30,156 bases of DNA from a virus, in IMG/VR virus record IMGVR_UViG_3300009550_000044, positions 1 to 30,156 of that record; one strand, given 5' to 3'. A model generated the notes under the pieces. It had not been told where the DNA came from and made no database searches. It saw only the letters and a list, made by a program, of their open reading frames with translations. Made by a program: the position numbers and the translations under genes. Of this stretch, positions 19,670 to 27,574 are shown piece by piece; the first letter of the stretch is position 1, and each line of letters opens with the position of its first letter.

Positions 19670-20904
19670 TGTCGATGTTGTCTTCAGTCGCGTTTGCTGA
19701 AGCGGCCTTTAGTGCTGAGGGTTTTAGTCCTGATGCAAAAGTTATTTTGCAGGGCCAAAGTTTAACAGTCACTTTATCCAACGCATATTCGGTACAAAAA
19801 ACTCACTTCGTAAACGGTTTTAATTTATCACTTACACAAGGAACAGTAACACCGCAGGTTGTTCCACAAGAAGCTAACTTTAACACAACTGTTACATTAA
19901 ATGATCCTACTGTCCTTGCTGACGGTACAATACATTTACCAGCAAACAGTTTAGGAATGACAGTAAGCTTAGGTGCAACTACAGGTTATGAAGTTATTGC
20001 ATCTGAAACAGGTTTTGCAATACCTGTAGCTTTAAACTTTAGTCAAGCCAATATATTTTTAAATGCAGATCCAACCATAACTGGTCAAGTTATAACATCA
20101 GCTGTAGGACAAGTTGCAACAGGACCAGGCGTAACAGGATTTAATTTAGATGCTGCTGTATTAAAAGATGATGGTGAAAAAACATTTGATGTTACCGTTG
20201 TACAATCTGGTGGTCAAAATGTTTTTGTAATAGATGGTGTACAAAAACCTTCTTTATCCCTTGTAACTGGTACTAAATATATTTTTGATCAAAGTGATGG
20301 TACAAATGCAAATCATCCACTTAGAATTGCTGCAAACGGAACACTTGATAATACAAATGTAACTGTTGTAGGTACACCTGGACAGGCGGGAGCTAGAGTC
20401 GAGTATATTGCTCCTGTCAACGAGTTTAGAAACATAACTTATTTCTGCACCGTACATGGTGCAGGTATGGGAAATACTATCAGTATAACTGGTACCCAAG
20501 TTAATTTAAGTCCTGTAGCTGCTGTATCTGGTCAAACAATCACGGCTGCTGTTAATTCTGTAGTTGCAGAATGGACGGCAAACGTAACAGGACAACAAGC
20601 CAACTTATCAGTAAATGGTGTAAATTTAGGTTATGCTGTAAACGTCACAGGTAATACAATGACCAGTTCTACCGATGGTCTTTTTGCGTTTACATTTAGT
20701 GACGTAGATGATACAACTACAGCTACGATATCTGGAACGGCAATAAGCACGACTGGATCTGGAGGAGCATCATATTCTGATGTATCAACATCAGGTGCGG
20801 GTACAATACCAAGTACAGCCGTACCAAATACTGGTGCCGGAGGGTCTTCTTGGTCTGAGGTATCGACAACGGGCGCAGGAACAATTGAAGGAGAAGCGGC
20901 ATAA
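19669..20904 (+). CDS. Fibre-region protein with cupredoxin-like domain
   Basis: A 411-residue beta protein. Residues about 170-275 look like a cupredoxin: Tyr-Ile-Phe-Asp-Gln-Ser-Asp, then Asn-His216-Pro-Leu-Arg-Ile, then Tyr-Phe-Cys260-Thr-Val-His263-Gly-Ala-Gly-Met267. His, Cys, His and Met in this order and spacing are the ligand set of type 1 blue-copper proteins such as plastocyanin. The rest is low-complexity beta, with Thr/Gly/Ala/Val-rich strands and a C-terminal pair of Ser-Thr-(Ser/Thr)-Gly-Ala-Gly-Thr-Ile repeats (about 378-409). It shares its start with the S74 fibre stop and its stop with the next start (both TAATG). Copper binding is an inference; such domains may be purely structural in phages. 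Confidence 0.72.
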   Translation: MSMLSSVAFAEAAFSAEGFSPDAKVILQGQSLTVTLSNAYSVQKTHFVNGFNLSLTQGTVTPQVVPQEANFNTTVTLNDPTVLADGTIHLPANSLGMTVSLGATTGYEVIASETGFAIPVALNFSQANIFLNADPTITGQVITSAVGQVATGPGVTGFNLDAAVLKDDGEKTFDVTVVQSGGQNVFVIDGVQKPSLSLVTGTKYIFDQSDGTNANHPLRIAANGTLDNTNVTVVGTPGQAGARVEYIAPVNEFRNITYFCTVHGAGMGNTISITGTQVNLSPVAAVSGQTITAAVNSVVAEWTANVTGQQANLSVNGVNLGYAVNVTGNTMTSSTDGLFAFTFSDVDDTTTATISGTAISTTGSGGASYSDVSTSGAGTIPSTAVPNTGAGGSSWSEVSTTGAGTIEGEAA

Positions 20905-21629
20905 TGGCATCAACTTATTCGACTAGATTAAAAATAGAATTAATTGGTAGTGGTGAACAATCAAACTCTTGGGGTAACACCACAAACAGTACTTTTAGCA
21001 GCACTTTTGAAGAATCAATTTCAGGTGTATATGCTAAAAATTTAGCGGCTGCTTCTAGCCCTCTTACTTTAACATCAAGTAATGGACCTGTAGTTGCAGC
21101 AAGTAACGAAGTTAGACAGGCAGCCATAAGATTTTTTGGACACAATTCGGCTTTTATTATTCAAACAGTAGCTGTTGAAAGAATACAATTTATTATAAAT
21201 GACGGCACTGCAAACGGCACTATAACAATGAGACTGGGTGCATCTGGTAATACTTTTAGTATTGCGCCGGGTGGTAGAGTTCTTTTAGCAACTGATGGTA
21301 CAAACTGGTATCCACTACAAACAACAAGTTCAGGATGGTCAGCATCAACAATAACAGCATCAACAGCAAACGCATTTGGTGGACAAAAGTTATTTATAGA
21401 TACTTCAAGTAACACAGTTACAGTAACATTACCTTCAGCTCCAGTCGTTGGAGATGAAGTTTCTTTTATGGATGTTGCAGATAATTTTGATACTAACGCA
21501 TTAACAATAAATCCAAATGGTAAAAAAATATTTGGAGCAACAGCAAACGGAACAGTTTCAACAGAAGGAGCTGCATTTACGATTGTATTTACAGGAAATA
21601 CTTACGGTTGGAAAATAACGGAGAAATAA
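20904..21629 (+). CDS. Tail fibre protein, 241 aa
   Basis: The N-terminus, with Ser-Thr-Arg-Leu-Lys-Ile-Glu-Leu-Ile-Gly-Ser-Gly-Glu-Gln-Ser-Asn-Ser-Trp-Gly, is a pattern I know from marine phage fibre or structural proteins, where it is read as the attachment end. The rest is beta-rich with repeated Ser/Thr/Asn and a terminal Phe-Thr-Gly-Asn-Thr-Tyr-Gly-Trp-Lys strand. It has no enzymatic motif. Its start overlaps the preceding stop as TAATG, so these fibre-region genes are translationally linked. A receptor-binding or fibre-stalk role is inferred. Confidence 0.72.
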   Translation: MASTYSTRLKIELIGSGEQSNSWGNTTNSTFSSTFEESISGVYAKNLAAASSPLTLTSSNGPVVAASNEVRQAAIRFFGHNSAFIIQTVAVERIQFIINDGTANGTITMRLGASGNTFSIAPGGRVLLATDGTNWYPLQTTSSGWSASTITASTANAFGGQKLFIDTSSNTVTVTLPSAPVVGDEVSFMDVADNFDTNALTINPNGKKIFGATANGTVSTEGAAFTIVFTGNTYGWKITEK

Positions 21630-21630
21630 A

Positions 21631-22368
21631 ATGGCAACATATGAGTCCCAAAAATATGCTACCATTCCAATAGCAGCTACACAGGTTGCTGACGGCACTG
21701 TAACTAACTCTGAGTATCAATTTATAAATACACTAGCTTCAAATGCGCAAACTCAGATAGATTCTAAACTAGCTTCAGCGGGAGCTTTTACAGTTCAAAC
21801 AGGAATGATTTTACCTTTTGCTGCAGCTGCCGGTAGTATTCCAACTGGTTATTTAAATTGTAATGGAGCAGCTGTTTCACGTTCAACTTACAGTGCTTTG
21901 TTTGCACTTGTTTCAACAACATATGGATCAGGTAATGGATCCAGCACTTTTAACGTCCCAAACGTAAATAGTCGTATGGTGATTGGTAAATCAGGATCTT
22001 ATTCACTTGGTGCTACAGGTGGTGCTACAACTGATAGCTTTACACCTTCGGGGTCTGTTTCTGTTTCTGTCAACAATCATACTTTAACTACATCACAAAT
22101 ACCTTCACACAATCACCTTATTACTCACGCAGGTGGTGGTATTACTCCAAACTATTTTCACCCAACATATGGTGCATCTATTCCATGGGGTGATAACAAT
22201 GCATCAATCGCAACAAACCCTTTTTATACATACCCAAGTGCTTGTTTAAGCAATACTGGTGGAGGTGGAGCACACAACCATGGAGCATCAGGATCTTTTT
22301 CTGGAAGTGCGGGTACAGTAGATGTTTTAAACCCTTATATTTCTCTTAACTTTATAATAAAAACTTAA
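21631..22368 (+). CDS. Collar-domain tail fibre (receptor-binding candidate)
   Basis: A 245-residue fibre. Residues 1-48 form an N-terminal module, MATYESQKYAT through Glu-Tyr-Gln-Phe-Ile-Asn-Thr-Leu, which is shared with the next gene. Residues about 58-120 match a phage tail collar domain: Gly-Met-Ile-Leu-Pro-Phe ... Pro-Thr-Gly-Tyr-Leu-Asn-Cys-Asn-Gly-Ala-Ala-Val ... Phe-Asn-Val-Pro-Asn. The C-terminal part has His-x-His elements (Ser-His-Asn-His, Ala-His-Asn-His) in Gly-rich loops, as in metal-binding tips of T4-type fibres. It ends in Leu-Asn-Pro-Tyr-Ile-Ser-Leu-Asn-Phe-Ile-Ile-Lys, the usual collar-protein end. It is a good candidate for host recognition. Confidence 0.85.
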   Translation: MATYESQKYATIPIAATQVADGTVTNSEYQFINTLASNAQTQIDSKLASAGAFTVQTGMILPFAAAAGSIPTGYLNCNGAAVSRSTYSALFALVSTTYGSGNGSSTFNVPNVNSRMVIGKSGSYSLGATGGATTDSFTPSGSVSVSVNNHTLTTSQIPSHNHLITHAGGGITPNYFHPTYGASIPWGDNNASIATNPFYTYPSACLSNTGGGGAHNHGASGSFSGSAGTVDVLNPYISLNFIIKT

Positions 22369-22369
22369 T

Positions 22370-23353
22370 ATGGCTACATACGAATCAAAAAAATATGCAA
22401 TACCAGGAGCAAATATTAGTAATATAGCTGCTACAGCTGTTGCTGATGGTTCTGTTACAGACTCTGAATACCAGTTTATAAACACTCTAGGATCTAATGC
22501 ACAAACTCAAATTGATGCTAAACTACCTCTTGCTGGTGGATCATTAAGTGGAAATGTATCTCTTGCTGATGATGTTAAAGTTAGGTTTGGTGCAAGTAAC
22601 GATTTAGAAATCTATCACTCAAATAGTGCCGCTGCTGACAGGATTGAGTCTGACACCACACTTCAGTTAAGAACAGATACTTTTAGAGTACAAAATGCTG
22701 CTGGAACAGAAACATTAATTACGGCAAATGCTAATGCAGCGTCAACTCTTCATTATAATGATTTCCAAAAACTTGCAACAAGTGATACCGGGGTATCAGT
22801 GACAGGCACTTGTACTGCTACAACCTTTAGTGGATCTGGAGCAAGTTTATCTAATTTAAACGCATCTAATTTATCATCAGGAACTGTGCCTGCAGCAAGA
22901 TTACCTTCAACAGGTAAACTTTTAAAAGTGCAATCATTAGTAAGTGGTAGTAACTATGATACTACTTCAGTTATTCCTTTTGATGCTTCAACTCCTACTT
23001 CAGGTGAAGGAATCCTAGTAATGTCTCAAGTTTATGCACCGGTAGCATCTGACAGTATACTGTTACATGTTTTATCCAGCGCAGTTACAAATGCTTCACA
23101 AGGTGGAACTGTTATATGGTCTATTTTTAATGGTAGTTCAAACATTGGTGCTTTTGCAAACACAACAGCTTCGGCTGGAATTTGGAATCAGTTTACATGT
23201 CAAGCAAAGGAGTCAAGCACAGGCACAAGTTCTAGAACTTACACTGTAAGATTTGGTGTTAATACAAGTAGGGGTCACTGGTTACAAACAAATAACTACA
23301 ATTATTTTTTAAACGCAAAAGCCGTTTATACTATTTTCGAGATAGCGCCATGA
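22370..23353 (+). CDS. Tail fibre sharing the N-terminal module of the upstream collar fibre
   Basis: A 327-residue fibre that begins MATYESKKYA and carries Val-Ala-Asp-Gly-Ser-Val-Thr-Asp-Ser-Glu-Tyr-Gln-Phe-Ile-Asn, nearly the same as the previous gene. It then follows a different body, with an Asp-Leu-Glu-Ile-Tyr-His-Ser-Asn repeat unit like that in the S74 fibre and an Asn-Leu-Ser-Ser-Gly-Thr-Val-Pro-Ala-Ala-Arg-Leu-Pro segment. The C-terminal 150 residues are a beta domain without a recognised motif, probably the tip. One base separates it from the previous stop. No S74 domain is present, so trimer folding may need another helper. Confidence 0.75.
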   Translation: MATYESKKYAIPGANISNIAATAVADGSVTDSEYQFINTLGSNAQTQIDAKLPLAGGSLSGNVSLADDVKVRFGASNDLEIYHSNSAAADRIESDTTLQLRTDTFRVQNAAGTETLITANANAASTLHYNDFQKLATSDTGVSVTGTCTATTFSGSGASLSNLNASNLSSGTVPAARLPSTGKLLKVQSLVSGSNYDTTSVIPFDASTPTSGEGILVMSQVYAPVASDSILLHVLSSAVTNASQGGTVIWSIFNGSSNIGAFANTTASAGIWNQFTCQAKESSTGTSSRTYTVRFGVNTSRGHWLQTNNYNYFLNAKAVYTIFEIAP

Positions 23354-23664
23354 GTGTTAGTATTATGGACGCAATATTGGCGATTAACCCGGATGCACAA
23401 GTGTCTATTAAACATGATATGACTATAAATCCACCTGCCATAGATGAGATTACATGGCATGAGGGAACTACGCCTATCTCAGATATTAATATAGCTGCAA
23501 AAAAAGCTGAACTAGAAGCTCAGTACAAAGCTGACAAATACAAAAGAGATCGGAAAGAAGCGTATCCGAGTATAGAAGATCAACTAGATGATATTTACCA
23601 CAACGGTATAGATGGTTGGAAGGTAACCATAAAAGCTGTTAAAGATAAATATCCGAAAGGTTGA
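23350..23664 (+). CDS. Tail protein with AYPSIEDQLD motif, 104 aa
   Basis: The first half is a small beta region (Ile-Asn-Pro-Asp-Ala-Gln-Val-Ser-Ile ... Ile-Thr-Trp-His-Glu-Gly). The second is a charged helix leading to Arg-Lys-Glu-Ala-Tyr-Pro-Ser-Ile-Glu-Asp-Gln-Leu-Asp-Asp-Ile-Tyr-His-Asn-Gly, a pattern I know from the ends of tail fibre and fibre-assembly proteins (XkdW-like) in many phages. Its role there is not firmly established; a fibre-assembly chaperone or tip component is likely. The ATG overlaps the fibre stop (ATGA), supporting a link to that fibre. Confidence 0.75.
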   Translation: MSVSIMDAILAINPDAQVSIKHDMTINPPAIDEITWHEGTTPISDINIAAKKAELEAQYKADKYKRDRKEAYPSIEDQLDDIYHNGIDGWKVTIKAVKDKYPKG

Positions 23665-23665
23665 T

Positions 23666-25501
23666 ATGCCACTAGTAAAAGCACAATTCGCACCAGGAAT
23701 AGATAAACAAACAACCACGTATGGAGCTGAAGGTCGTTGGGTTGATTCTAAAAATGTTAGGTTTAGATCAGGTCTGCCAGAAAAAATAGGTGGTTGGAGC
23801 AAGGTCGTTGCAAACAAAAAAATTGCAGGAGTTGCAAGAGCCAGTACGGCTTGGGTTTCTTTAGCTGGTGTACGTCATTTAGCTCTTGGAACAGACAGAA
23901 AATTATATGTATACGTCGAAGGTGTTTTTTATGACATCACACCAATAAGACTTGAAGCAGCGTTGACCGGTCCTTTTGCCATGACAAGTGGATCACCGAC
24001 AGTTACTGTCACACACAATTCTCATGGAGCGGGGGTCGGGGATTTCGTAACCTTTGATTCTTTTTCTACCGCTCAAGGATTAGATATGAATAATGAGTTT
24101 GAAGTTAAAGAAATTGTTGATGGAAACAGCTACAAGGTAAATCACACAAGTAATGCTAGTGGTACAGCAAGTTCACAAGGTGGATCAGGTAATGCTAAAT
24201 ATCAAATAACTGTAGGTACAAACGCATCTGCTTTTGGTTTTGGATGGGGTACTGGAACTTGGAACGCGGGTACTTGGAACACACCAAGATCAACCAGTTC
24301 TATTCAGTTAGAAGCAACGTATTGGAGTCTTGATACTTTTGGTGAAGACCTAATAGCAATTAGAAATGACGATGCATTATATCGTTGGGACTTATCAGCT
24401 GGGCCAACTACCAGAGCTGTAAAGATAGCAGCAGCACCTGGCACAAACAGGCTTCTTTTAGTTTCTTCTCCTGACAGACATATCTTTTTGTTTGGAACAG
24501 AAACAACAATAGGAACAGGCACTACACAAGACGATTTATTTTTACGTTTTTCTTCTCAAGAAGATATAAATACATGGGCACCGTCAAGCACAAACACAGC
24601 TGGATCTTTTAGAATACAAGATGGATCTAAAATTGTTGCAGCGGTTAGATCAAGAGGTTCTATCCTTCTTTGGACAGATACAGCTTTGCATGCCTTGAAC
24701 AACATTGGTCCACCTTTTATTTTTGGTTTAAACCAAATTGGTGCTAACTGTGGTGCCGTATCTCCAAACTGTGTAGCTGATGTAAATGGTGTTACTTATT
24801 GGATGAGTCAAACGGCTTTCTATTCATTTGATGGTGCAATTAAAAAACTAGATTGTACTGTACAAGATTTTGTATTTGACGATATTAATTCAACATCAAA
24901 CGGACAAGTTTCTATTGCGGTTAATACAGACTTTAACGAAGTAACTTGGTTTTATGCATCGGCAAGTTCTAATTTTTTAAATAGAAGTGTAACATTTAAC
25001 TATCTAGAAAATGTTTGGTATACCAATGATGGATTTACAAGAACATCTTGGGTTGACCGAGGTGTCTATTCATTACCTTACGCAACTTTTTATGACCCTA
25101 CCTCTTTACCAAACAACAATACTATTCTTGGTGTGACTGCAGGATGTACAACTTTGTACGTACACGAAGACGGTTTTAATGACGATGGGTCTGCTATGGA
25201 TTGTCAAATTACAAGTGGTGACTTTGACATAAAAGAAGGAGATCAAGTATTTTTATGTTCAAGAGTTATACCTGATTTTAAAGACCAAAGTGGTAATACT
25301 GATGTAAAAATAGAATTTGCAAATTATCCAGCTAGCACAAGCACAAGATCATTTACATCTACAACTTCTCCTACTACAAAATTCTTTTCTGTAAGAGGTC
25401 GAGGTAGACAAGCAAATGTAAAAATATCCAGTGACGCCGTAGACTCGAACTGGAGATTTGGAACTGTAAGATTAGATATAAAACCAGATGGAGCTAGATA
25501 A
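23666..25501 (+). CDS. P22 gp10-like packaged-DNA stabilisation/tail hub protein
   Basis: A 611-residue protein that I assign to the gp10-like group. In P22 this protein sits below gp4, forms the tail hub and keeps DNA in the head. The N-terminus, MPLVKAQFAPGIDKQTTTYG, continues with Trp-Val-Asp-Ser-Lys-Asn-Val-Arg-Phe-Arg-Ser-Gly-Leu-Pro-Glu-Lys-Ile-Gly-Gly-Trp, which is characteristic. An insert around residues 110-170 contains Val-Thr-Val-Thr-His-Asn-Ser-His-Gly-Ala-Gly-Val-Gly-Asp-Phe-Val-Thr-Phe. The remainder is repeated Trp-containing beta segments that look like a beta-propeller. One base separates it from the upstream gene. The stop overlaps the next start (TAATG). Confidence 0.82.
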   Translation: MPLVKAQFAPGIDKQTTTYGAEGRWVDSKNVRFRSGLPEKIGGWSKVVANKKIAGVARASTAWVSLAGVRHLALGTDRKLYVYVEGVFYDITPIRLEAALTGPFAMTSGSPTVTVTHNSHGAGVGDFVTFDSFSTAQGLDMNNEFEVKEIVDGNSYKVNHTSNASGTASSQGGSGNAKYQITVGTNASAFGFGWGTGTWNAGTWNTPRSTSSIQLEATYWSLDTFGEDLIAIRNDDALYRWDLSAGPTTRAVKIAAAPGTNRLLLVSSPDRHIFLFGTETTIGTGTTQDDLFLRFSSQEDINTWAPSSTNTAGSFRIQDGSKIVAAVRSRGSILLWTDTALHALNNIGPPFIFGLNQIGANCGAVSPNCVADVNGVTYWMSQTAFYSFDGAIKKLDCTVQDFVFDDINSTSNGQVSIAVNTDFNEVTWFYASASSNFLNRSVTFNYLENVWYTNDGFTRTSWVDRGVYSLPYATFYDPTSLPNNNTILGVTAGCTTLYVHEDGFNDDGSAMDCQITSGDFDIKEGDQVFLCSRVIPDFKDQSGNTDVKIEFANYPASTSTRSFTSTTSPTTKFFSVRGRGRQANVKISSDAVDSNWRFGTVRLDIKPDGAR

Positions 25502-25668
25502 TGGCAAAAATTAATATTACAAGATTACCATTACCGTCTGACGATTTTGATCGTCAGCAACAAGATATTCTTATTCGTGAACTTGAAAGTATAATTAATC
25601 AGCTTAACTTTACGTATCAACAAGACTTACGAGAAGAGTCAACAGCAAGGACTTGGTTTTTAGCATGA
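25501..25668 (+). CDS. Small helical protein, 55 aa
   Basis: A short gene beginning MAKINITRLPLPSDDF. A Gln/Glu/Leu-rich helix follows (Gln-Gln-Asp-Ile-Leu-Ile-Arg-Glu-Leu-Glu), and the gene ends Arg-Thr-Trp-Phe-Leu-Ala. Support comes from its fit between two overlaps, TAATG with the gp10-like stop and ATGA with the next start, and from a coherent amphipathic composition. I do not recognise a family. A small tail or virion component is inferred from position. Confidence 0.6.
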   Translation: MAKINITRLPLPSDDFDRQQQDILIRELESIINQLNFTYQQDLREESTARTWFLA

Positions 25669-26024
25669 GTGACGTATACAAAAATAAAAGTCTTGTTTTG
25701 GCAAACACTGCGCAAACAGCTATATACACTGTGCCTACAGCTAATGTGGCTACAACACCGCCACAAAAACCTGTACAAGCTCTAGTAAGGTCTATTCGTA
25801 TTTGCAATGCGACAGGTGGAGCGGTGACTGCTGATGTTGTAAATACAGATTCTAGTGTTGGAGCAGACATTAAGATTACAAGTTCTTTGGGTATTGCAGC
25901 AAACACAGCTATAGAATTATTATCACAGCCACTAGTTCTTGAGGATAGTGACATTATAAAAGTAACAGCCGGAGCTGGTGGCGCATTGCATGTTATAATA
26001 TCAGTATTGGAAATATCATCATGA
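25665..26024 (+). CDS. Putative virion beta protein, 119 aa
   Basis: The protein is rich in Ala, Val, Thr and Ile and is predicted to be mostly beta-strand. It has Ala-Ile-Tyr-Thr-Val-Pro-Thr-Ala, a Val-Arg-Ser-Ile-Arg-Ile-Cys-Asn-Ala-Thr-Gly strand pair and a C-terminal Ile-Ile-Lys-Val-Thr-Ala-Gly. Such proteins recur near phage tail genes, but I know of no named function. The ATG at 25665 overlaps the previous stop as ATGA and gives MSDVYKNK; an upstream ATG at 25653 in the same frame would overlap the 55-aa gene further. The stop overlaps the next gene's start (ATGA). Confidence 0.65.
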   Translation: MSDVYKNKSLVLANTAQTAIYTVPTANVATTPPQKPVQALVRSIRICNATGGAVTADVVNTDSSVGADIKITSSLGIAANTAIELLSQPLVLEDSDIIKVTAGAGGALHVIISVLEISS

Positions 26025-26263
26025 AGAAGATACAAGACGCAAAAGTGCTTGGAACACAGATGGTTGAGGGCAAAGAAGTGCCTGTTATACAGCCAGAGGT
26101 CTATCAACGAATATATTGTAAAAATTGTGGAAATGAAGTAGATTCAGAAGAACAGGCAACCGGCACCTGCAGTAACTGTGGTCAACCCTGGGCAGTTCAT
26201 AAAGCCAAAGATATACAACTAAAAGTGGTTCAATTACCCATTGGATCAGGTACCGGAGAATAA
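26021..26263 (+). CDS. Zinc-ribbon protein, 80 aa
   Basis: Two Cys pairs, Tyr-Cys-Lys-Asn-Cys-Gly and Thr-Cys-Ser-Asn-Cys-Gly about 17 residues apart, form a clear four-Cys zinc ribbon in the middle of the protein. The N-terminus (Lys-Val-Pro-Val-Ile-Gln-Pro-Glu-Val-Tyr-Gln) looks like a short beta region; the C-terminus is beta and Gly-rich. No family is assigned. Its start overlaps the preceding stop (ATGA), and the next gene starts directly after its stop. Small zinc ribbons in virion modules may bind DNA or stabilise a protein joint; no evidence decides this. Confidence 0.7.
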   Translation: MKKIQDAKVLGTQMVEGKEVPVIQPEVYQRIYCKNCGNEVDSEEQATGTCSNCGQPWAVHKAKDIQLKVVQLPIGSGTGE

Positions 26264-27574
26264 ATGGGATTAAGTAGTTTTTTAAATAAAGTTGGAGATA
26301 TGTTTGTACCAAAGGAGATCGCTCCTTATTTAGGTATGATCGCTCCAATGGTTGCACCGCAACTAGGTATTTTAGGTAGTATGGCTCTCAGTCAAGCGGG
26401 CTCAATTAAACAACACGGTGGAAAACTGGATCCTTATTCAGCAATATCCACAGGAATAGCATTATCATCACCACAAGCAAGAGCTATTAGAAGAGCAGGA
26501 CAACTAGATCCAACTAGAGGTACGGTCGGTCAAAGACTATCAGCAGGATTTGCACAAAGCCTGCCAGGCAAGGGAGGAGAAATGACAGCATTTCAAAGAG
26601 CCCTTGATCCTAGAGTTAGTATAGCACAAAATGATTATGGTAATTTTTATGAAAATGAATTTCTTGCAGCATCAAAATCAGGTGCTCTTAATAATGAATT
26701 GATGTCAAATCCTTTTGACTTTGATGCTTTAAACAAACAAGGCAATTTAGTGACCGATGATTATTTTACTAAATATTCGGAAGGTGAGTATGACAGGCTT
26801 TACGGTGATTTCATGACAAAAGAAGACATGGATAAAAAGTTAATGTTAGAAGACATAGAAGCAGGAACAGCACCAGGAAAAGGTAAATACGATAAATTTC
26901 AAGAAATGAATTTACAAGAACAACAAGATTACTTAAAAAGTTTTGGTAGATCTGGAGGAGACATTGGTTCTACTTTTATGGGTAAAGCAGGAGAATTTGG
27001 ATCTAACATAGCTGGAGGCATATTCCCTGGTTTTGGTAAGTATGATCCTGTAACAGGAGCCTTTATAGAAGGGTCTTTTGATTTTGGTAAAGCACTACAA
27101 ACCGTCTCAATAGCTGGAACCGTAGGAGGATTAAAAGCCATAGGTGAAGAGCTTAAAAAACAAAAACAATTAGACGAAGCAAAACAAAAAGAAATCTGGT
27201 CTACTTACTTTGATTCTTATCTAAGAACAACAGGTAGAACCTACGATCAAAGTCCATATACAGATCCTGTGTTACTAGAAAAATACAATAGATTTATGCT
27301 AGCAACTGGTGGCAGAGTCGGCTATAATATGGGAGGTTTAACAGAAGGCATCATGGGGTCTTCTGGCGTGCCACAAGGTATGCAAGTAGACGGACGTAAC
27401 GGTGCATTCATCCCTATGGGTGTAGAAGAAAAAGCTGATGACGTTCCTGCCATGCTATCAAAGAACGAATTTGTAATGACAGCAGATGCTGTGAAAGCAG
27501 CAGGGGATGGAGATGCAAACAAAGGCGCACAAAGAATGTACGATCTTATGCATAATTTAGAGGCACAAGTTTAA
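26264..27574 (+). CDS. Large virion-module protein with GGRxG motif, 436 aa
   Basis: The N-terminal 60 residues have a Gly/Ala/Met-rich, mildly hydrophobic stretch (Ile-Ala-Pro-Tyr-Leu-Gly-Met-Ile-Ala-Pro-Met-Val). This is followed by helical, charged sequence. GGRVGYNMGG is at residues 349-358. The last 75 residues contain Gly-Ala-Phe-Ile-Pro-Met-Gly-Val-Glu-Glu-Lys-Ala-Asp-Asp-Val-Pro-Ala-Met-Leu-Ser and then Lys-Asn-Glu-Phe-Val-Met-Thr-Ala-Asp-Ala-Val-Lys-Ala-Ala-Gly. I recognise this C-terminal arrangement from marine phage internal or virion proteins, though without an assigned role. It begins directly after the zinc-ribbon stop and ends with TAATG into the next gene. By place it is the first of a P22-like set of ejection proteins (inference). 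Confidence 0.72.
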   Translation: MGLSSFLNKVGDMFVPKEIAPYLGMIAPMVAPQLGILGSMALSQAGSIKQHGGKLDPYSAISTGIALSSPQARAIRRAGQLDPTRGTVGQRLSAGFAQSLPGKGGEMTAFQRALDPRVSIAQNDYGNFYENEFLAASKSGALNNELMSNPFDFDALNKQGNLVTDDYFTKYSEGEYDRLYGDFMTKEDMDKKLMLEDIEAGTAPGKGKYDKFQEMNLQEQQDYLKSFGRSGGDIGSTFMGKAGEFGSNIAGGIFPGFGKYDPVTGAFIEGSFDFGKALQTVSIAGTVGGLKAIGEELKKQKQLDEAKQKEIWSTYFDSYLRTTGRTYDQSPYTDPVLLEKYNRFMLATGGRVGYNMGGLTEGIMGSSGVPQGMQVDGRNGAFIPMGVEEKADDVPAMLSKNEFVMTADAVKAAGDGDANKGAQRMYDLMHNLEAQV

